Shown one piece after another: positions 61,731-64,000 of a stretch of 64,000 nt of DNA; within the stretch, counting starts at the first letter, position 1; every line of letters starts with the position of its first letter. A program made the translations under genes and the position numbers. Origin of the DNA: Gloeobacter morelensis MG652769 (GTDB lineage: Bacteria > Cyanobacteriota > Cyanobacteriia > Gloeobacterales > Gloeobacteraceae); the NCBI RefSeq assembly GCF_021018745.1, contig NZ_CP063845.1, positions 4,464,001 to 4,528,000 of the forward strand, in the 5' to 3' direction. The notes beneath the pieces are model-generated. The model searched no databases and was not told the DNA's origin. It saw only the letters and a list, made by a program, of their open reading frames with translations.

Positions 61731-63299
61731 TTAGGAGCGGCGGCGAAGTCGGCGGGTCAAAGGTCCAAGCAGCGTCATCACCTCCGGGATGCGCCACAGC
61801 CGCAGCCAGAGGACCTGGATGAGCACTCCGGCTGCTCCGGCGAGTGTGAGGCGGATCAGTTGTTCAACTAGCCCTTCGGTCGTCCATAGTCCTGCGAGCG
61901 CTGCGTTCACTCCCCAGGCGGCGGCCCCGGCAAGGAGCGCTCCGGCCAGCAGGTTGGCGGCCGTCCAGCCTAATCCCTCCCAACCGAGTCCGCCCATCTG
62001 GGTGCGCAGGGCAAAGACGAGCAGAATGCAGGCGAAGGCACTTACAAAGCTGGTCGAAAGGGCCAGCCCCAAAGCCCCCAGAGTAGCGCTGAGTAGCCAG
62101 GCGGCGAGCAGATTGACGACGATGCCGACGGCACTGATGCGCAAGGGCACGCGCGCTTCACCCAGGGCGTAGAAGACGCGGATGAGCAGGTCGCGCACCA
62201 GATAAAAAGCCATGCCCACCGCCTGGCCGGCAAAAACTGTCGCCACCAGCAGGGTCGCCCGATTGTCGAATTGACCGCGCTCATAGATGACGCTCACCAG
62301 CGGCCCGGCGAGCACCGCCGCGAGGGTGCTCATCGGCAGCACGACGATGAGTACCGACACCACCGCCTGGCGCACCCGCAAGCGCAACTCGGGCCGGTCC
62401 GCCTCGGCGCTCAGCCGCGCAAACAGCGGCAGCGTCGGCACTAACAAGATATTGGAGAAGATGCCCAGGGGCGTCTGCACCAGCAAATTGGCGTAGTTGA
62501 GGGCGCTTGGCACCCCCACCGGCAACTGGGAGGCGAAGAACAAATTGGTGTAGACATTCAGGTTCGACAGCAGCGAACTGCCGGTCGCCGGACCCATAAT
62601 GTCGATCACCTCGCGCACCTCGGGGCGGTTCCAGCCAAAGCGCGGGCGCAGGCCCCCCAGGCCCAGCCGCCACTGCAGGGGGATCTGCACCAGCCATTGC
62701 AAAATCGCCCCCGCCAGACTCCCCCAGGCGAGTACCTCCGGGCCGAGCCCAAACACCCAGTAGCCCACCCCAATCGCCGCGATCACCGTACCGCTGGAGA
62801 GAATCGGGCTCAAGGACGGAAAGGCGAAGCGGCCCGCCGCCGTGAGCACCCCGAAACCCAGTCCAATAAGCCCCGCAAACAGCGCCATCGGTGCCATGAT
62901 CCGCAGTTGCTCGACGGCCATCTGCTTGAGCGGTTCCGCTGCACCCGCCGCCACCAGGCCGATAAACCAGGGCGCTCCCAGCCACAGCAGCGCCGTGGCC
63001 CCACCCAGGGCAATGGCCACCAGCGTCTGCACATTCTCAATCAGCGGCCCCACCTTCGAGCGGTCCTGCTTCGAGACGACGCTCAGCACGGCGCTGTAGA
63101 ACGGCCCGTTGACGCCCCCGAGCAAGGTGAGCAGGAACCCCGGCAGCTTGTAGGCGTAGTTGTAGGCGTCCACTCCGGCGGACACCCCGAAGCTTGCGGC
63201 GATAAATTGCTCACGAAACAGGGCGATGAACTTGCTGAGAACCGTTGCCGCGCCGACGAGCCCCGCCACCCCCAGCAACGATCGTCGAGTCGTACCCAC
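61731..63299 (-). CDS. murJ: Lipid II flippase MurJ (MviN)
   Basis: MurJ moves the peptidoglycan precursor lipid II across the cytoplasmic membrane. The 522-residue protein has 14 predicted helices and the MOP-superfamily blocks: GATVLSKFIALFREQFIAAS, FGVSAGVDAYNYAYKLPGFL, QTPLGIFSNILLVPTLPLFA and VISVIYERGQF-like VSVIYERGQFDNRATLL. A GTG (63297-63299) is the start. The final RRLRRRS tail is basic. Gene order with the S9 peptidase has no obvious functional link. Confidence 0.93.
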   Translation of the reverse strand: MGTTRRSLLGVAGLVGAATVLSKFIALFREQFIAASFGVSAGVDAYNYAYKLPGFLLTLLGGVNGPFYSAVLSVVSKQDRSKVGPLIENVQTLVAIALGGATALLWLGAPWFIGLVAAGAAEPLKQMAVEQLRIMAPMALFAGLIGLGFGVLTAAGRFAFPSLSPILSSGTVIAAIGVGYWVFGLGPEVLAWGSLAGAILQWLVQIPLQWRLGLGGLRPRFGWNRPEVREVIDIMGPATGSSLLSNLNVYTNLFFASQLPVGVPSALNYANLLVQTPLGIFSNILLVPTLPLFARLSAEADRPELRLRVRQAVVSVLIVVLPMSTLAAVLAGPLVSVIYERGQFDNRATLLVATVFAGQAVGMAFYLVRDLLIRVFYALGEARVPLRISAVGIVVNLLAAWLLSATLGALGLALSTSFVSAFACILLVFALRTQMGGLGWEGLGWTAANLLAGALLAGAAAWGVNAALAGLWTTEGLVEQLIRLTLAGAAGVLIQVLWLRLWRIPEVMTLLGPLTRRLRRRS

Positions 63300-63387
63300 C
63301 GCGCCCCAAATCGCAACCAGCCAATTTTACGGTCTGCCGTGCCGGGGCAAGCGCTGCTAGCCTGAAAGAAAACCAGGCCGTAACGCA

Positions 63388-64000
63388 ATGTCTCTCGAAG
63401 GGTATTTTCCAAGTGATCGTGAGCTCCTGAGCGTCCGGGGCAAGGACGCCGCCGACTACCTGCAGCGGGTGCTCACCTGCAACCTTAAGACCCTGCAGCC
63501 GGGAAAATTCATCCCCGGGGCACTACTGACCGGACAGGGCAAACTGGTCGCCTTTTTTGATCTGTACCAGCAAGCGGACGGCGGTTACACCCTTGCGGTG
63601 CCGTCGGGCTGCGCCGAGACGCTCGCGGCGCGCCTGGAGCGCTATGTCTTCAGCGAGGATGTCGTCGTAGAGCCGCGCGAAGCGATCGTCCTCGAGTTGC
63701 TCGCCTCGGGACCACCGTTCGAGCCGATCCCTGAACCCGGCCGATACTGTGACTTTGCACTGGACGGGCTGCCCGCCCGCCTGAGCGCCCTGGCGCCGGG
63801 TTACTACCGGCTGGAACTCGTGCGGATGCCCTCCGAGTTTGCGCCGGCCCCCCTGGAGGCGGAGCGCTTCGAGGCCTGGCGCATCGAGCAGGGCCTTCCT
63901 GCCTGGGACAAAGAACTCAACGACAACCTGATCCCGCTCAATCTCGGCATCGACGGCGCCATCTCCCACGACAAAGGCTGCTACACAGGCCAGGAAGTGA
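63388..64000 (+). CDS. YgfZ/GcvT-like folate-binding protein, 5' part (continues past the window)
   Basis: The frame starts with ATG at 63388 (MSLEGYFPSDRELLSVRGKD) and is open to the window end, 204 codons. The signature KGCYTGQE near the end, plus DAADYLQRVLTCNLKTLQPG, identifies the YgfZ/IbaG-related GcvT-like family, which helps maintain iron-sulphur clusters with tetrahydrofolate. The KGCYxGQE Cys is the functional residue. No glycine-cleavage context is visible. It diverges from murJ with an 88-bp gap. Confidence 0.88.
   Translation, partial: MSLEGYFPSDRELLSVRGKDAADYLQRVLTCNLKTLQPGKFIPGALLTGQGKLVAFFDLYQQADGGYTLAVPSGCAETLAARLERYVFSEDVVVEPREAIVLELLASGPPFEPIPEPGRYCDFALDGLPARLSALAPGYYRLELVRMPSEFAPAPLEAERFEAWRIEQGLPAWDKELNDNLIPLNLGIDGAISHDKGCYTGQEV

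Overview
The window comes from the chromosome of a GC-rich, early-branching cyanobacterium, most likely Gloeobacter or a close relative. It carries photosystem II genes (psbB, psbT, psbN, psbH and a probable psbM), a single-type P-II protein and an orange-carotenoid-protein-like C-terminal domain. It also has a protein with the tandem repeat family originally named for Gloeobacter and Verrucomicrobium (GloVer). All identifications were made by reading the sequence; no database search was run.

Layout. 1-1.8 kb: end of metH, then a small accessory cluster (DUF2283, DUF4258 and a 249-residue protein). 2-7.3 kb: comM, a broken S74 tail-fibre chaperone fragment, an Api92-like/GloVer fusion and a Fic protein; part of this looks phage-derived. 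7.3-15.7 kb: housekeeping genes (gltA, trpS, a UbiD decarboxylase, an acyltransferase) and a sigma factor/HEAT-repeat operon. 15.7-21 kb: ggt, then tatA, psbH, psbN, psbT, psbB, a [2Fe-2S] ferredoxin and a probable psbM. The psbB-psbT-psbN-psbH order and orientation match the plastid psbB operon. 21-34.5 kb: a large exported repeat protein, coaX, a YacP-like gene, tsaE, a PhoD-like phosphatase, sdhA, glnB and a carotenoid-protein-like CTDH gene whose 5' end runs into a dead IS3 transposase fragment. 34.6-48.2 kb: a Fur-box TonB receptor, a CBS-tRNA nucleotidyltransferase fusion, a CDF transporter, UspA, dehydrogenase and lyase genes, an esterase-META fusion, a proteasome-fold Ntn-hydrolase candidate, an SDR, an alkyltransferase-like protein and larB.

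48.2-53.4 kb is a complete rRNA operon on the minus strand (16S-tRNAIle-tRNAAla-23S-5S). Its promoter, its terminator and the complementary flanks that fold 16S and 23S precursors into processing stems can all be read. 53.4-64 kb: thrC, queG, dut, a zinc-ribbon protein, mreB without mreC/mreD, a UbiB-family kinase, an S9 peptidase, murJ and the start of a ygfZ-like gene that runs off the window.

The strongest points for follow-up are the plastid-like psbB cluster, the CTDH gene with its IS-derived 5' end, the SD-sequestering hairpin before the HEAT gene, the Ntn-hydrolase with a start-adjacent 12-bp direct repeat, and the Api92-GloVer fusion next to a tail-fibre remnant.
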